A stretch of DNA of 64,000 nucleotides from Anisodus tanguticus (lineage: Eukaryota > Streptophyta > Magnoliopsida > Solanales > Solanaceae), in contig CM067561.1 in assembly GCA_034509755.1 (NCBI GenBank), positions 2,980,646-3,044,645 on the forward strand, in the 5' to 3' direction. Every line of letters starts with the position of its first letter. The stretch's first letter is position 1. Below are positions 35,241-48,035 of the stretch, piece by piece. The notes beneath the pieces were generated by a model that saw nothing but the letters and a program-made list of their open reading frames with translations, did no database searches and had not been told where the DNA came from. The position numbers and the translations under genes were made by a program.

Positions 35241-37152
35241 CGTCTTCAATGAATAGGTGTTGTACAAGGACAAGTTGCAGGAGAGTTCAGAAAGAAAAGT
35301 CTCTAAGAACAAGGAATCTGAAATAGTTGATTTGAGAGACTTCTCAACACCCGAGCTATAGCAAGGTATTACTGCGGCAGAGGAACAAGCAGCACAAGAA
35401 GAAGACCGACAAGCTAGTGATGGCAAGGTTGATGAAAATGCTTATTCTGAAACAAATCAGCGGACGCTGATCATAGAATTACAAAAATCATCCAGGATCA
35501 GTAATCCGGTTCACATGTTCTCTCTGTCCCTCAGCTACATTCTGCTCACTGACATAAGGGGAGACAGAATGTTACGAAGAAGCGACGCAAGTTGATGAAT
35601 CGATCAAGTGAGAGCTGGAAATGAAATATGAGATGGACTCACTGTTGTCAAATCATACATGAGAGTTAGCTAAGTTACCAGAGGAGAAGAAGGCATTGCA
35701 AAACAAATGGGTCTACTGGATAAAGGAAAGACACGATGGAAGTAAGTGTTATAAAGTGAGGCTGGTTGTGAAGGGATTTTAACATAAAGAAGGCATTGAC
35801 AACACGAAGATCTTCTCTCCCGTAGTCAAGTTGGTGACAATCAAAACTGTTCTTGGGCTGATAGCAAAGGAAGATCTACATCTTCAATAGATAAACGTGA
35901 AAATTGCTTTTATTCACGGTGATTTAGAGGAAATCTACATGAAACAACCTGAGGGATTTGAGGTCAAAGGGAAAGAGAAGTTGGTGTGCAAGCTTCAAAA
36001 GAGTCTGTACGGACTGAAACAGGCTCCAAGATAGTGGTATAAGAAGTTTGACAACTTTATGAAGAAAGGCAAATTCTTAAGGTGTGAAGCAGATCACTGT
36101 TGTTACTTCAAGAGATTTGAAGACTCTTACATGATACTGCTCCTTTATGCTGATCGTTGGAGCAGACCTATATGAGATTGATAGGCTAAAAAAGAAGCTG
36201 TCAGAAGAATTTCCAATGAAGGATCTGGGAGCCGCAAACTAAATCCTCAGGATGAGAATGATCAGAAGTAAGGATAGCCTCAATCTCTCACAAGAAGAAT
36301 ACGTGAAGATGGTTCTCAAGAGGTTCAATATGTACGCTGCCAAGCCAATTAGTACTCTCTTGGATGGACACTTTCATTTGTCAAAAGATCAATCTCTTGT
36401 GACCGAGGACGAGAAGGATCATATGGACAAGGTACCTTATACCTCTACTATTGGCAGTCTTATGTACGCGATGGTATGTACGAGGCCAGACATTGCACAT
36501 GTAGTGGGAGTTTTTAGTAGGTTTGTGAGCAATTTGGGAAAGCAATATTGGGAGGCTGTGAAGTGGATTTTCAGGTATCTGAAGGGCAATTCAAGTTCAA
36601 TGTTGTGTTTTCGGAAGTCAGAGACATGATTGCAGGGATATGTTAATGCTGACAATGGTGGTGATATTGATAGCAGAAATAGCACATCCGAGTATGTTTA
36701 CACCTTCAGATATACTGCGATTTGTTGGGTTTCAAAATTGCAGAAGATAGTAGAACTCTCTAGCTGTGAGGCTGAGTACGTTGTCGTGACTGAGGCTACG
36801 AAGGAGATGATGTGGCTACAATATTTTCTGCGGGAATTGGATCAGGACCACAAGGGGAGTGTATTATACTGTGATAGCCAGAGTGCCATTCATTTGGCAA
36901 AGAACTCGGTCTACCATGCCCACACGAAGCACATACAACTCTGGTACCATTTCATCAAATCAGCTTTGGAAGATGGAGTATTAGTGCTTGAGAAGATTCC
37001 AGGGAGTCAGAATCCAGCAGACATGCTGACGAAGGCCGTGCCGAATGATAAACTGAAGTTGTGTGCAACTTCAGTTGGACTTCTTGGATGAGGATCGGAG
37101 TCACCGCTGCAGATGGAGACAGATGATTGAAATTAGTCTCCAAGTGGGAGAT
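35241..37152 (+). pseudogene. Tnt1-like reverse transcriptase and RNase H, broken
   Basis: RT homology runs from about 35640 through KSLYGLKQAP-like residues (near 36010). The catalytic region near 36135 is frameshifted and has lost a clear YVDD. The 36252-36629 frame has VPYTSTIGSLMYAMVCTRPDIAH. RNase H (36630-37091) has SSCEAEYVVVTEATKEMMW, YCDSQSAIHLAKNSVYH and NPADMLTKAVP and is open to its natural stop. TAA or TAG codons at 35780, 35888, 36032 and 36240 sit at expected Gln positions. Confidence 0.88.
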
Positions 37153-37561
37153 TGTTGAGTTGTGGATCATAATTCATCGCCGACACTATGAGGACCCTAC
37201 ACAGAGTATTGAACACTGATCGACCTGCACGGTCAGGTCGATGTGGGGGCTGAATTTTTTTACAATGTAAGGTTATTTAGTGGAGGGTATTTTGGAAATT
37301 TCGGGCTTGTATTATATTCGCCCTAGTTTTCGCTATATATAGACTTGGGAGCCGTTTTGTTTCTTGAGGTTGAGCAAGAGAAAAAGTGAGCAAGAGAGAA
37401 TTGTAAACTCAAACTCCCTATTTGATTATAGTAAAATCTGCAGCGGCAAAGTGGACGTAGCTCTCGCATTAAGAGTGAACCACTATAAATCTGTGTGTTA
37501 TTTATTCTTCGCTTATTTACTGTTTTCTGATTAGGTAGGATTTGTGACTCAAATCCTAACA
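37153..37561 (+). repeat. 3' LTR of Tnt1-like element
   Basis: Same 409-bp length and same termini as the 5' LTR. The target duplication GTGTG follows immediately. Confidence 0.92.
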
Positions 37562-38773
37562 GTGTGGCCACAAGCCTAGTCGATCGATCACAGACTTTAT
37601 ACAAATTGTGTCTTAACTATGAAACAAATTGTTTACAATTCATAGTGGTTCACTAGGATTTGCACATAAATTTCACAAATTTTTTTGCTTTGAAATTAAC
37701 ATAATTGATTTTAAATTTGATATCCAAGATCCAACAATTTCCAATGGTTAAATTCAACGTAAACTTTCTGAAATTACTATATTCACTTTTTCTTCATCAA
37801 TAATCAAGTTCAACAAAATTCAATAAATCAAGTTTCTTCGATCGAACCAACCACAAATAACAATGGGTCTTCAATCTTCTATGACACAAAAGAAGAAGAT
37901 GGAAAAGGAGGTGGAAAAATGTAGAGAATAAAAAGAAATAAGAGGATAGGAAATTCTAACGAATATCTATATCTGGTAAATTTTTTAAAATGGGGAAACA
38001 TTGATCCTTATCAGACATTCGATGAAAGTTTTTGTTAAAATTATGTTTAATAGAAATATATTTGTTTGGTTGGTTTTAATATATTCATTGAGTCTTTTTC
38101 ATATAAACTAATTCTCAAGCATGTACATTGTTCTTCGAAAGTCAAATGTTAAGGAGTACGGAGTCCCCTTCGTTAGGAGTGTTTTACCACCAATGTAGAA
38201 TTTTCTGACATGAATCTTATTTAATCGGTCCTCAATATAAGTACGGGACACCAGATGGAAAAAAAATGTTAAGGAGTAAACTGGGATATCTTTTGCCATA
38301 AAATGTTAAAAGGGGAGTAATGTCCTTTTCAACAGCCAAAAGATTATAGACACAACTGGTTTAAAATATTAAAGGGAAGTAATGTCCTTTTCAAGAGCCA
38401 AAAGAGAACTATAGCCACAACTGGTTATCTTAAAATAATTATGAATTTTGGAAAGAAGTTTTTTACTAGGAGAGAATGAAAAGCCAAATAAGGAACTCGG
38501 CCTTTCATTTGCGGCTTTGGACGTTCTTATGACAACTCTGTATGAGCACACTGAAATCAATGTAAGCAAGCCGGAAACTTCGAACTTCATTACCGGATAG
38601 AATTCCTTTCTCTGATTCCTGGAATGAGAGTGAGCTTGCTTCTTCAATGCGGTAGTCTTAGTCTAGGAATGCGCTAGTAAACTGTAGTGAAATCACTGAA
38701 AATGAGAGAGATGTGAGTGTCAATCATTCTGTCGGCATGCTCAAAGAGTGCTTTCCAGAAGATGGAGAAGGAG
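37562..38773. other. intergenic between two copia elements
   Basis: AT-rich. The only clear structure is a tandem duplication of about 65 bp at 38303-38427 (each copy has 'gtaatgtccttttca' and 'cacaactggt'). A short open frame on the minus strand (38369-38647) has no recognisable domain. Confidence 0.5.
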
Positions 38774-39276
38774 AGACAACACAACACGTGAATAATGTAT
38801 TTACTTTATTATTGTAAAAGTAATTACATCAAGACTTGAACACTATATCTTAACCATAATATACACCAAGTTTTTACTCTTTTATTTTTATCAACACTTG
38901 ACACTCACACTTAAGCTTACTTAAGTATTTACACACACTTTAGACTCATTTGGACACTTTTTGGATGCATACTTGGGATTTGCTCTCACTTCTTGAGAAC
39001 GTCTTACTCACTTAATTACAATTCAAATAGACCACCTCTATTTATAGGTGGTGATGGAAGAATCTAGTTAGGATACTTAATTACTACTCTATTCTAGAAT
39101 ATTCCTCACTACCTTTTTCTAGAATCACTCTTCTATTTATTTCTAGAGTTATTCTTTCTAGACTCCACTCTAGAACTTTCATCCTAAAGTTCTTCTTTCA
39201 ACTCTCTAGAACTACTTGAACATTCTAGATTGATTATCCATTGTCTTGGATATTAAGTTGATGATGACTTTTAACA
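38774..39276 (-). repeat. 3' LTR, HSE family
   Basis: Reverse orientation; ends TTTTAACA on the plus strand. It contains the HSE trimer at 39091-39105 and the TATA region at 39038-39046. It is highly similar to 24494-24990 and 52349-52855. Confidence 0.93.
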
Positions 39277-39309
39277 CTCCCCCTCAGCACCAACTTAATT
39301 TATTGTTGC

Positions 39310-39652
39310 ATCCCTAACTCTTCTTCAGCTTTGCTACATCAGCATTGGCATACTTGGGATTCGGCTTTCGAACTCTTGTCGATCTCCGAGGCTGTGGGCT
39401 TACTCCTTCTGGTTGACGGTCTTCTACTCTTTGATGCATTCCTGTTTGCCACGAATTCCGTGTTGCCTTGTCCTCAGTATTTTTTTCCTCACTTTGATCT
39501 TCATGTTCCTTTTCTGGACTTGGATGTACTTCAACAATTTGCTCCCCATCTTCTTTAGCAAATTGTCTTCTATTTCCTTGAAATCTAGTAACTCTTTCTT
39601 TTGAGGTGACCACCATGATGCTGCCTCATCGAATACCACATTTCTTGATGTA
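39310..39652 (-). pseudogene. copia integrase C-terminal tail fused to 3' LTR side
   Basis: Minus-strand frames give SRNVVFDEAASWW (next to the gypsy insertion) and then RRSTRVRKPNPKYANADVAK, the end of the integrase region before RT. Two overlapping frames show a frameshift. RT should follow, but the stop, purine tract and LTR come within 45 bp: a large RT/RNase H deletion. Confidence 0.85.
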
Positions 39653-39657
39653 TAACA

Positions 39658-40432
39658 TGTCACACCCATTTTTACCATGGTTTGCGATGTATGGACATTT
39701 CTGTAATTAATAAGTTGTTAATGAGTCGCCACCTAATTATTCTACGGTGAATTAGGGCACCTTGATGTTAACATAAATGCTGCAAAATGAACTCCAATTA
39801 ATGGTCTGCGAAACTATGAGATTCTGGGTAAAGATTATTTATTATCCTAAAGGGAAGGGGTTAGACATCCTTTAAGATCCGCTAACTTGCGGTTATCAGG
39901 TCAAACTCAGGTTAATTATTATGCTAAAGAAAAAATGCATGTTTAAAAGTATAAAGTTAAAAGGATGTTGCAAGTAGTTAATAAAAGGATGCATTTTTTA
40001 CAAAGAAAAGGATTCTTGCAAAGGTGATTATGATTCCGAGGAATAAATTCCCGGTGTAAATCCGAAAAGAGTATGCATGGTATTGTTTATGTAAAATTGA
40101 TTTTTTGGATAAAAGAATGCATTTGTATTGCATTGTTAATAAAATACATGCAAAGTTAATTTTTTGGATAAAAGTATGCATTTATATGAAAGTTGATAAA
40201 ATACATGCAAAGTTGATTTTTTTGATAAAAGTATGCACTTGCATGGCGTTATTCATAAAATACATATTTTTGGTAATTGATAATGAGGAGAAAAATAATT
40301 TATTTATAATGCAAAGGAAGTGATTTTTTGAAGTCATTTTTATAGCGAATTGGATAAAAACAAAAATATTGCTTGTATGATTAATAATGCGAATAAAGGA
40401 TGACCAAATTATTTTAAAAGTTTAAACATGCA
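39658..40432 (-). repeat. gypsy LTR, 3' portion only
   Basis: It matches 43591-44350 of the full LTR, beginning TGTCACACCC on the plus strand, with an extra ~30 bp near 39698. Homology stops at about 40432, where gag-derived DNA is joined. Confidence 0.88.
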
Positions 40433-40439
40433 AAATATT

Positions 40440-42697
40440 GCATCCCATACGGTTGTGTCTTTAGCGTGATCATCCAAAACCACATTGCATTCCGCTTCTT
40501 CTTCAGTAATGAAAAGACTTTTGACTCCTTCCACGAGGTTGTCTGCATCGCCTTCCCCTGATTCCTGAGCAGCGCATGCCTTGACAAATGACTGATTCAG
40601 AGGTGGAATGGGCCTTGGAAAGGGAGTGTCTTCTTTCTTTTTTTTAGACTAAATTCAAACTCCAAAGTCCTTAAAAGAAAACCTTTTTCTTCTTTTCGGA
40701 CCGGCATGATAGTCCCTTCCAAATTGTATTCTTCATCGATGGTGATCATGTTCACACTGGCATTGTCATGATTTGGCAGGGGGTTGTTGTGTACATTGGG
40801 GGGAGCTTCTTTCAGTTGGATGACTCCTTCTTTTATCAACGCCTCGATCTTATCTTTGAGGGTATAGCAATTTCTAGTGCCATACCCAGTGATTCCGGAG
40901 TGGTATGCACAACGCTTGGTCTCGTCATACGATCTTGGAATAGGATTAAGGATCTTTCCTGGGATTGGTTGTAGTATCCGTACGGTTCTCAATCTTTCAT
41001 ACAACTGGGGTAAAGGTTCGGCTAAAGGTGTATAGGTTTTTACCGTATTTCTTTCATAGTTTGTGCTGGGTTGTGAGCGTTTAGCAGTTGGCTTTGTGGT
41101 TGAATTGAGTATGTAGGTCAATATTGTGGGGAATAGGAGGGTGCTCGGGATGCGTTATATATTGGCTGGGTATAGTAAACAGGGTATGGAGCAGGTGAGT
41201 ATTGATAATAATGCGGATGATTTTGGTTATTTTGATTGTAATAGAAAGGTTGGGGTAGTGGGTTTTGGTAGGTTGAAAACTGGTCTGGCCTACGCTCCTA
41301 GACGGTCATGACAGAGGACCCTACATTTTTCTTCTTCTGGGTGGCTCCCTCAAATGAATTTGACTGGATTGCTTTGCTTGTTTCTTACAATGCTACCAAG
41401 TTTGTGATTCTACCCGTTTTGATACCCTTTTCCACGAAATCCCCCATTCTCACGACTTCAGAAAAACTCTGCCCTATGATGCTTATCATCCTTTCATAAT
41501 ATGTTGCGTCTTTTAGGGACTGCACAAATAGAGTGGTTATTTCACTTTCGGCCATCGGAGCTTGAACTTTTGTTGTTTATGCCCTCCACCTCATGGCATA
41601 CTCCCTGAAAGTTTCTGTCGCTTTCCTCTCTAGATTTATTAAATAAAATCTGTCCGGGACGGCGTCAGTGTTAAATCTGAATCTATCCACAAAATCTTGT
41701 GCCACTACGCTCCAATTATACCATTTTCGCAGATCTTGACTTGTATACCAATCAAGTGTCTCTCCTGTCAGACTCCTGATGAACAACTTCATTATGATCG
41801 CCTGATCCTTCCCCACTCCAACCAACTTGTCACAGTATGACCTCAAGTGAGCGCGGGGGTTTCCCTTTCCATCAAACATGTCGAATTTCGGCACCTTATA
41901 TCCGATAGACAACTCAACATCGGGATGCATACAAAGATCTTCGTACTCCCTTCATGTCATTTGCTTGTCTAGATTCTCCTGAATGCTTCTTTTAAACTAT
42001 GAATCTCTCTTGCCACACTTTCATCAGTTCTTGCTCTGGCCTGCTTCTTCATTTCTTCATACTGATCAATTTATTGGGGAGGTACGTTTGGTATTGGGAA
42101 AACAAAAGGGTGAGCTTGTGTAACATATACTGGTGGCACATACTGCTTGCTGTGATCAATGATGTGTGCCATCGGTATGTGTTGGGTAGCTCGGTAATTT
42201 AGAATGAGTGGGGTAGTTTGGATAGGCGGAGGTTGAGATATATATGGAGTTGTGAAGGATAATGGGTCGTTTTGTAGAGGATTTTGTTGCGGGTTGGATG
42301 GCAGGTTGACGGGACGAGTATCAGTCTGCTGCGAGCTAGTGTGTTGCGGATTGTTTGGAGAATTTTAAGGAAGGTGTTGCGGTGAGGGCAGATCAGGAGG
42401 CGAGGAAGTGTATGGGGCTGTTGCACTCGTTCTTTATTCCGGGAGTGGTGTATTTAGGCTAATGGACAACTTGGTGAGATTTCGGAGCCTCTCAATTTCA
42501 GCCTGCATGGCTGCCATTTGTTGCAACACCTGGGCGAGGCATTCGGTCTGAGCCGTGGTATTTCTCTTTTCTGAAACCTCTGGTTCATCTATAGGAACAT
42601 TGACAAGTCCCAAGCCAGTTTGCTCAGATGCCCCTGAATCAGTCATTTCGTTGGACGATCGTGTCTTCGACCTTGTGAAGTGTGGGTGTTCTGCCAT
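40440..42697 (-). pseudogene. gypsy gag, several frames
   Basis: Gag starts at ATG 42697 (MAEHPHFTRSK; a coiled-coil-like QVLQQMAAMQAEIERLRNL near 42500). It is shifted near 42430. The capsid homology domain continues at 41930-41577 (VPKFDMFDGKGNPRAHLRSY, ERKATETFREYAMRW), and the C-terminal part at 41121-40597 includes a CCHC-like RCAYHSGITGYGTRNC. These domains form the particle shell in Ty3-gypsy elements. Several stops and frameshifts make it a relic, and the piece ends at the junction with the truncated LTR, before any protease or RT. Confidence 0.85.
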
Positions 42698-43570
42698 TTC
42701 TTAGTCAATACGAACCGACCTTTCTTTGGAGAATTTTTTTTTTGAAGAAAACCATGTTTGTATAAGACATGTAATTATTGATTCAAATAATATGCACATA
42801 GTGAAAGCAGCAACAATGTCAAGCAAATTGTATTGAAATTAAATGAGCGTCCTAACATGCATGGGGGCCTCTCTTATGCCAGAGGTGGGCCTAAACGCCA
42901 AATATGCGAAATTATGATAGATTGATCCAAGCTATTTAAATTGAAGTGCTTTCCGTTGGAAATAAAGTCTAACTTCCACTGCAAACGATATTTTCCAATT
43001 TCGGCATGTCATGATTAGGTTTGGATCCATCTATCATTATCACGCTACACATAATATGCTGATTGGTCGTTGGGTTGTGAGACCCGTCGACAGTTTGTTG
43101 GTTTTCTTAATTGTGGAGTCGATACCAAGGATCGAACCACCTAAGATGTATGCATACATGACTTAAGATAAATGGTGGTATAGCTCTATCCTAAATTTTC
43201 TAAGATTTGGCTTACTAAACTCAAGGTTCCCGAGCAGACTGCTCGAGTGAGAAGGCTATGCGGCCACCGGATGGTCCGGACACTCCGCGCATACATCAAC
43301 TCTCCTAAAATTTGGTAATTTGAAAGAATTTTTTGCGGGTGCGTGAAATACACCTCGCGTGCATGTGTGATAATGTCAATTTTTCGAAGTGGAGGAAATA
43401 TGAGTAGAATGCCAATTTAAGGAAAGTAGTAAAAGAAAGTAGCAATTACAGCAGTTATGCCTACAAAATTCATAAAGGAAACAATTTTAAAGCGGTAGAT
43501 CAAATAAGGAGAAAAATAAAGCGCGATAATAATTAACCTAGGTTTGCTATGGTTAAGAACCTGAAAAATT

Positions 43571-43590
43571 CTCCAGTGGAGTCGTCATGC
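43571..43590 (-). other. gypsy primer-binding site
   Basis: Minus strand GCATGACGACTCCACTGGAG directly follows the end of the full LTR. It resembles the TGGCGACTCCnCTGGGG sites known from Tat/Ogre-type elements. It marks 43591-46718 as the 5' LTR of the gag-bearing unit. Confidence 0.7.
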
Positions 43591-46500
43591 TGTCACACCC
43601 GTTTTTTACCACGGTTCGCGATGTATGGCGAGTCGCCACCTAATTATTCTACGGTGAATTAGGGCACCTAGATGTTAACATAAATCCTGCAAAATGAACT
43701 CCAATTAATGGTATGCGAAACTATGAGATTCTGGATAAGGATTCTTTATTATCCTAAAGGGAAGGGGTTAGGCATCCTTTAAGATCCGCTAACTTGCGAT
43801 TATCCGGTCAAACTCAAGTTAATTGTTATGCTAAAGAAAAAATGCATGTTTCAAAGTATAAAGTTAAAAGAATGTTGCAAGTAGTTAATAAAAGGATGCA
43901 TTTTGACAAAGAAAAGGTTTCTTGCAAAGGTGATTATGATTTCGAGGAATAAATTCCTGATGTAAAATCCGAAAAGAGTATGGATGGTATTGTTTATGTA
44001 AAATTGATTTTTTGGATAAAAGAATGCATTTGTATTGCATTGTTAATAAAATACATGCAAAGTTAATTTTTTGGATAAAAGTATGCATTTATATGAAAGT
44101 TAATAAAATACATGCAAAGTTGATTTTTTTTTAATAAAAGTATGCACTTGCATGGCGTTATTCATAAAATACATATTTTTGATAATTGATAGTAAGGAGA
44201 AAAGTAATTTATTTTTAATGCAAAGGAAGTGATTTTTTGAAATCATTTTTATAGCGAATTGGATAAAAACAAGAATATTGCTTGTATGATTATGAATGCG
44301 AATAAAGGATGACCAAATTATTTGAAAGTTTAAACATGCACGACGAGCCTAAAATAAATAAGCTAGCGGTGGGTTTCCAATTTTTAAACTACCCGAACCT
44401 AAAAATAGATAAACTAGCGACGGATTTCTATTTTTAAACTACCCTATTAATTTAACAATTCAAAGCCTAATTATTCTAAGTATTCTAATGATCGCAGAAA
44501 AAATTAAATAATTATTACAACCCAAAATAAATAAAAGACTGGTATTAAAAAAAATTAAAAGCAGCGATGTCATCCCGCCCTATTTGTTTAGAAATCCAGA
44601 ATGTAGGAGAATGCAATGAATGTGGAAGCGGGTCTTCATTTGAGAATAACCATGAGTCTCATAACGAGACTCTTCGTTACTCCTGATGCATTTCATGTAA
44701 ACAAAAGAAAAAAAAATGATTAGTGGACGGAACATGAAAATATATACATAAAAAAATGTAAAGAAATAATTTCATGAAAAGTAATACGCCATATGACCTA
44801 AAGGACTTCTCATGTTAACGTATTACATTTTAACACTCATATCAACAAACGAAAACACCTCACGGGTCTGGGTTAATATGTAAGGGTAGGAATAGACAGA
44901 GTTAATGTGCTAATGTTCCATGACTTAAGGTGACAATACAAACAGTCTACACTTTTCAAAAATACCAAACAACAAACAAACTGAAGACTTAGACAACCTA
45001 CATTAAACATATCCACAAAAACTATAATAGGCTTAATCACACCCAATTCCTCAAAGATGAAATCAACATGAGTAAATAAGTTAACTCAAAAGAGGTATTT
45101 TTATGTAGCATAAGAGGCAGACTTGGCTTCTAAAAATGCAGACACATGTTGCCATAATTTAGACTAGCAAATATTAGACGAGACTAGCAGATTTGGTAGA
45201 CACCAAATAGAGACTCCTGAAATTATTCATACTATGGATTCATCTCAAAATAAGATAAAATAATTAACCAAAACTGACCTATGATGCATGCTATCAATTA
45301 AGTTAATCATGATCAACTAAACAACATTCAGTCCCAAACCAATTCTAATCACACGTATTAAGCACACATCGACATACCATAATCAATCATACTAAAATTC
45401 AAATCTTTCAAATAATGAACTAAACATAGTAAACAAGACCTTCTCGGGAAGCGAACCGACGCGTGTTTCGAATTGTTGAATCCCCTCGGAGAGTTATTTA
45501 GAATTCTGATTTTTTGATTTCAGATTCAGATTTTTTTTTTTTGCGATTCTTGGAATCGGATTTCTGATTTTCTTTTTGTTCAGACCCGAAACTGAAGCAG
45601 ACCCGACCAGACGGGGAAAATATGACCCGACCCGGAAACGTAAAAAAAGGAAATTTTAGAGGATTGAGATTAGATTCTGATTTTTTGATTTTTGGGATAC
45701 TGGTTTTCTGATTTTGGACCCAACCCGACCTGAGATTTTTCGAATTGCTACTAGTATTTAAAAAAGGGATTTTCGGACTAAAATTTTAATATTAAGGAGT
45801 ATTTTTGGATTAGGGTTTATGAAACAAAGAGGAGTATTCTAATCCAGAGTTAAGGAACAAAGCGATATTCCAAAAAAAACAACTTTGATTTCAATTTTTA
45901 ATTTTCGGACCTCCTAAAATGAAGAACAAATGGGGGTATTTATAGAAGGTTTTCCCCCCAACGTTCACCCCTACCCCCTTTCAATTTGAGTTTGAAATTC
46001 GAATTAAAGGGGCAAAGATTTGACGATTTGGAAGCAGATTTTGGGGGAATAGGGTATGGGTGGTGTCAGGGTATGGGTTGGTGGCAGGGATGGTGGGTTT
46101 CCGGCGGGTTTTCGGGTGTGTGGGGTATGGGGGCTGTCGGCCGATTTGGTGTAGAAGAGAAGGGTGTGTTGTTTTGTTTTTTAGGGATTAGGGTTTGTTT
46201 GGTTTGGGGGAATAAAGGGGTTGATCGAATGGGGTTTTGGGCTGGGGCAATTTGGGCCTTTCGGTTGAGCCTCGTGGGTTGAAACAAAGGTTGCGGATTT
46301 GGGCCTCTTTTTATGGGTTAAATATTTTGGGTGAGGGGGAATAAAAATGGGAAGTTGGTTAAAATATAAAAGAGTTTATTATTAAAAGAAATATCTTGAA
46401 GAAAAATGTGAATTATTTAAAATAAAATAACGATGCGATAATAATAAAAACATAATATTTATGAAATGCTTATTGCTTACAATAAAAAATCCGATGTCAT

Positions 46501-46616
46501 TTTGCGAAAATAAAATAACATAGAATATTAGGGCAAAACTATGATTATGATATTAAAAATGTGATTAATAATAATAATAATAAATAATATTGAAAATAGA
46601 CGACGATATTAAAAGT

Positions 46617-46650
<34 letters not shown>

Positions 46651-46718
46651 AGGTGTCAAAAATATTTAAAATTGCAAATAAATAATCGAAAAAGAGAGGA
46701 CAAAATTGGGTGTCAACA
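43591..46718 (-). repeat. full-length gypsy LTR, 3.1 kb
   Basis: On the minus strand it starts TGTTGACACCC and ends GGGTGTGACA. It contains a (TA)n tract at about 46618-46646 and a G-rich plus-strand block at 46043-46136. Its 3' part is repeated at 39658-40432 and its 5' part at 48896-50024. Confidence 0.92.
46043..46136 (+). other. G-quadruplex-prone block in gypsy LTR
   Basis: Plus-strand DNA has at least eight runs of three or more G separated by short loops. The same block is kept in the other LTR copy at about 49325-49415. G4 formation is predicted from the run pattern only. Confidence 0.6.
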
Positions 46719-46733
46719 GATGCCCCTCTTTGG
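46719..46733 (-). other. gypsy polypurine tract
   Basis: Minus strand CCAAAGAGGGGCATC lies directly before the TG of the full LTR. It marks that LTR as a 3' LTR for the right-hand unit. Confidence 0.75.
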
Positions 46734-47189
46734 CCGGAGACGATGAAAGAGTTTTCGGACAAAGATGTTGACTGATTAGTCAATTTTGTCCTAATCACCG
46801 AGACTTGAAGGAAGATTAGGGACCCATGGATAGAGATCGAATACTGAGGGGGGGAAAGAAGTTGCAAAAGGTGGCGCAGATTCGAGAAATATATCCCCAG
46901 TATCGAGTTATGATGACACCGGTTTCAGATGTGGCAAAATATTGGAAAAGAGCGGAACGACGTTCGAAGTAGGCCGCTGACCAAAATTGCATCGGTTCGC
47001 CGTAAGACATAGTTCCATGTTATGCTGAAGCTCCTGCCGATTCAAACACTTACGGACTAGAGCTAAGATAAAAATTAGTGCATAACTGCTGAATAAAATG
47101 GGTATAAGAGAATACGACCCTGTTAATTGAGATGACGTCCTTGTACATACGTAATGTAATGATGCCTTTGTATAGACGTGATGCAAAAT

Positions 47190-48035
47190 ATCATCGTTGC
47201 ATAGACGAAATGTAATGATGTCGTTGCATAGACTTTATACGCTTGTGACCCGCATGGGCTGAAATGTCATCATGCATAGACATGATGTGTTTGTGACCCG
47301 CATAGGCTAAAATGGCGTCGTTGCATAGACGTGATGCAAAATATCGTTGTTGCATAGACAAAATGTAATGACATAGTTGCATAGACGTGGTGCGTTTGTG
47401 ACCCGCATGGGTTGAAATGACGTCATTGCATAGACTTGATGCAAAATGTCATCGTTTCATAGACGAGATGTAATGATGTCATTGCATAGACATTAGACGC
47501 TTGTGACCCGCATGGGCTGAAATGTCGTCGTTGCATAGACGTGATGCGTTTGTGACCCGCATGGGTTGAAATGACGCCGTTGCATAGACGTGATGCAAAA
47601 TGTCATCGTTGCATAGACGAAATGTAATGACGTCGTTACATAGACATTATACATTTGTGACCCGCATGGGCTGAAATATCATCGTTGCATAGAAGTAATG
47701 TGTTTGTGACCCGAATATGTTGAAGTGACGTCGTTGCATAAACGTGATGCAAAATGTCATCGTTGCATAGATGAAATATAATGATGTCGTTGCATAGACA
47801 TTATATGTTTGTGACCCGCATGGGCTGAAATGATGTCGTTGCATAGACGTGATATGTTTGTGACCCGCATGGGTTGAAATGACGTCGTTGCATAGACGTG
47901 ATGTAAAATGTCATCGTTGCATAGATGAAATGTAATGATGTCATTGCATAGACATTATACGCTTGTGACCCGCATGGGCTGAAATGGCATCGCTGCATAG
48001 ACGTTATGCGTTTGTGACCCACATGGGCTGAAATA
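47190..48035 (-). repeat. 154-bp higher-order tandem array in gypsy 3' region
   Basis: The phrase GTGACCCGCAT (or a one-base variant) recurs at 47245, 47293, 47398, 47503, 47552, 47657, 47706, 47811, 47860, 47965 and 48014. Spacing alternates between 48-49 and 105 bp, i.e. a 154-bp unit. One short step is missing between 47398 and 47503. Inside each unit shorter repeats around 'cgttgcatagacgtgatg' appear. It has no coding sense in either strand. Confidence 0.92.

Larger units (their letters stand above)
32739..37561 (+). mobile_element. complete Tnt1-like Ty1-copia element, dead
   Basis: The element is 4823 bp with two 409-bp LTRs (32739-33147 and 37153-37561) and a perfect GTGTG target duplication (32734-32738, 37562-37566). 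The primer site TGGTATCAAAGC starts at 33150, one mismatch from the initiator Met tRNA complement. The purine tract AAGTGGGAG precedes the 3' LTR. Gag (FDGTDFAFWKMQIEDYLYG) and the RNase H end resemble the Tnt1 group. LTRs differ mainly in their first 100 bp (overall about 6%). All coding parts carry stops or frameshifts. Confidence 0.95.

Noticed and set aside
45986..46282. 98-codon Gly/Trp-rich open frame on the plus strand
   Set aside because: It is a translation of the G-rich LTR block, is antisense to the element, and has no homology.
47191..48022. Several open frames through the tandem array on the minus strand
   Set aside because: They only reflect the repeat period and have no protein features.
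47190..48035. Regularly spaced repeats that could suggest a CRISPR array
   Set aside because: Units are directly adjacent and the 'spacers' are themselves repeats. The host is a plant and the array sits inside a gypsy 3' region.
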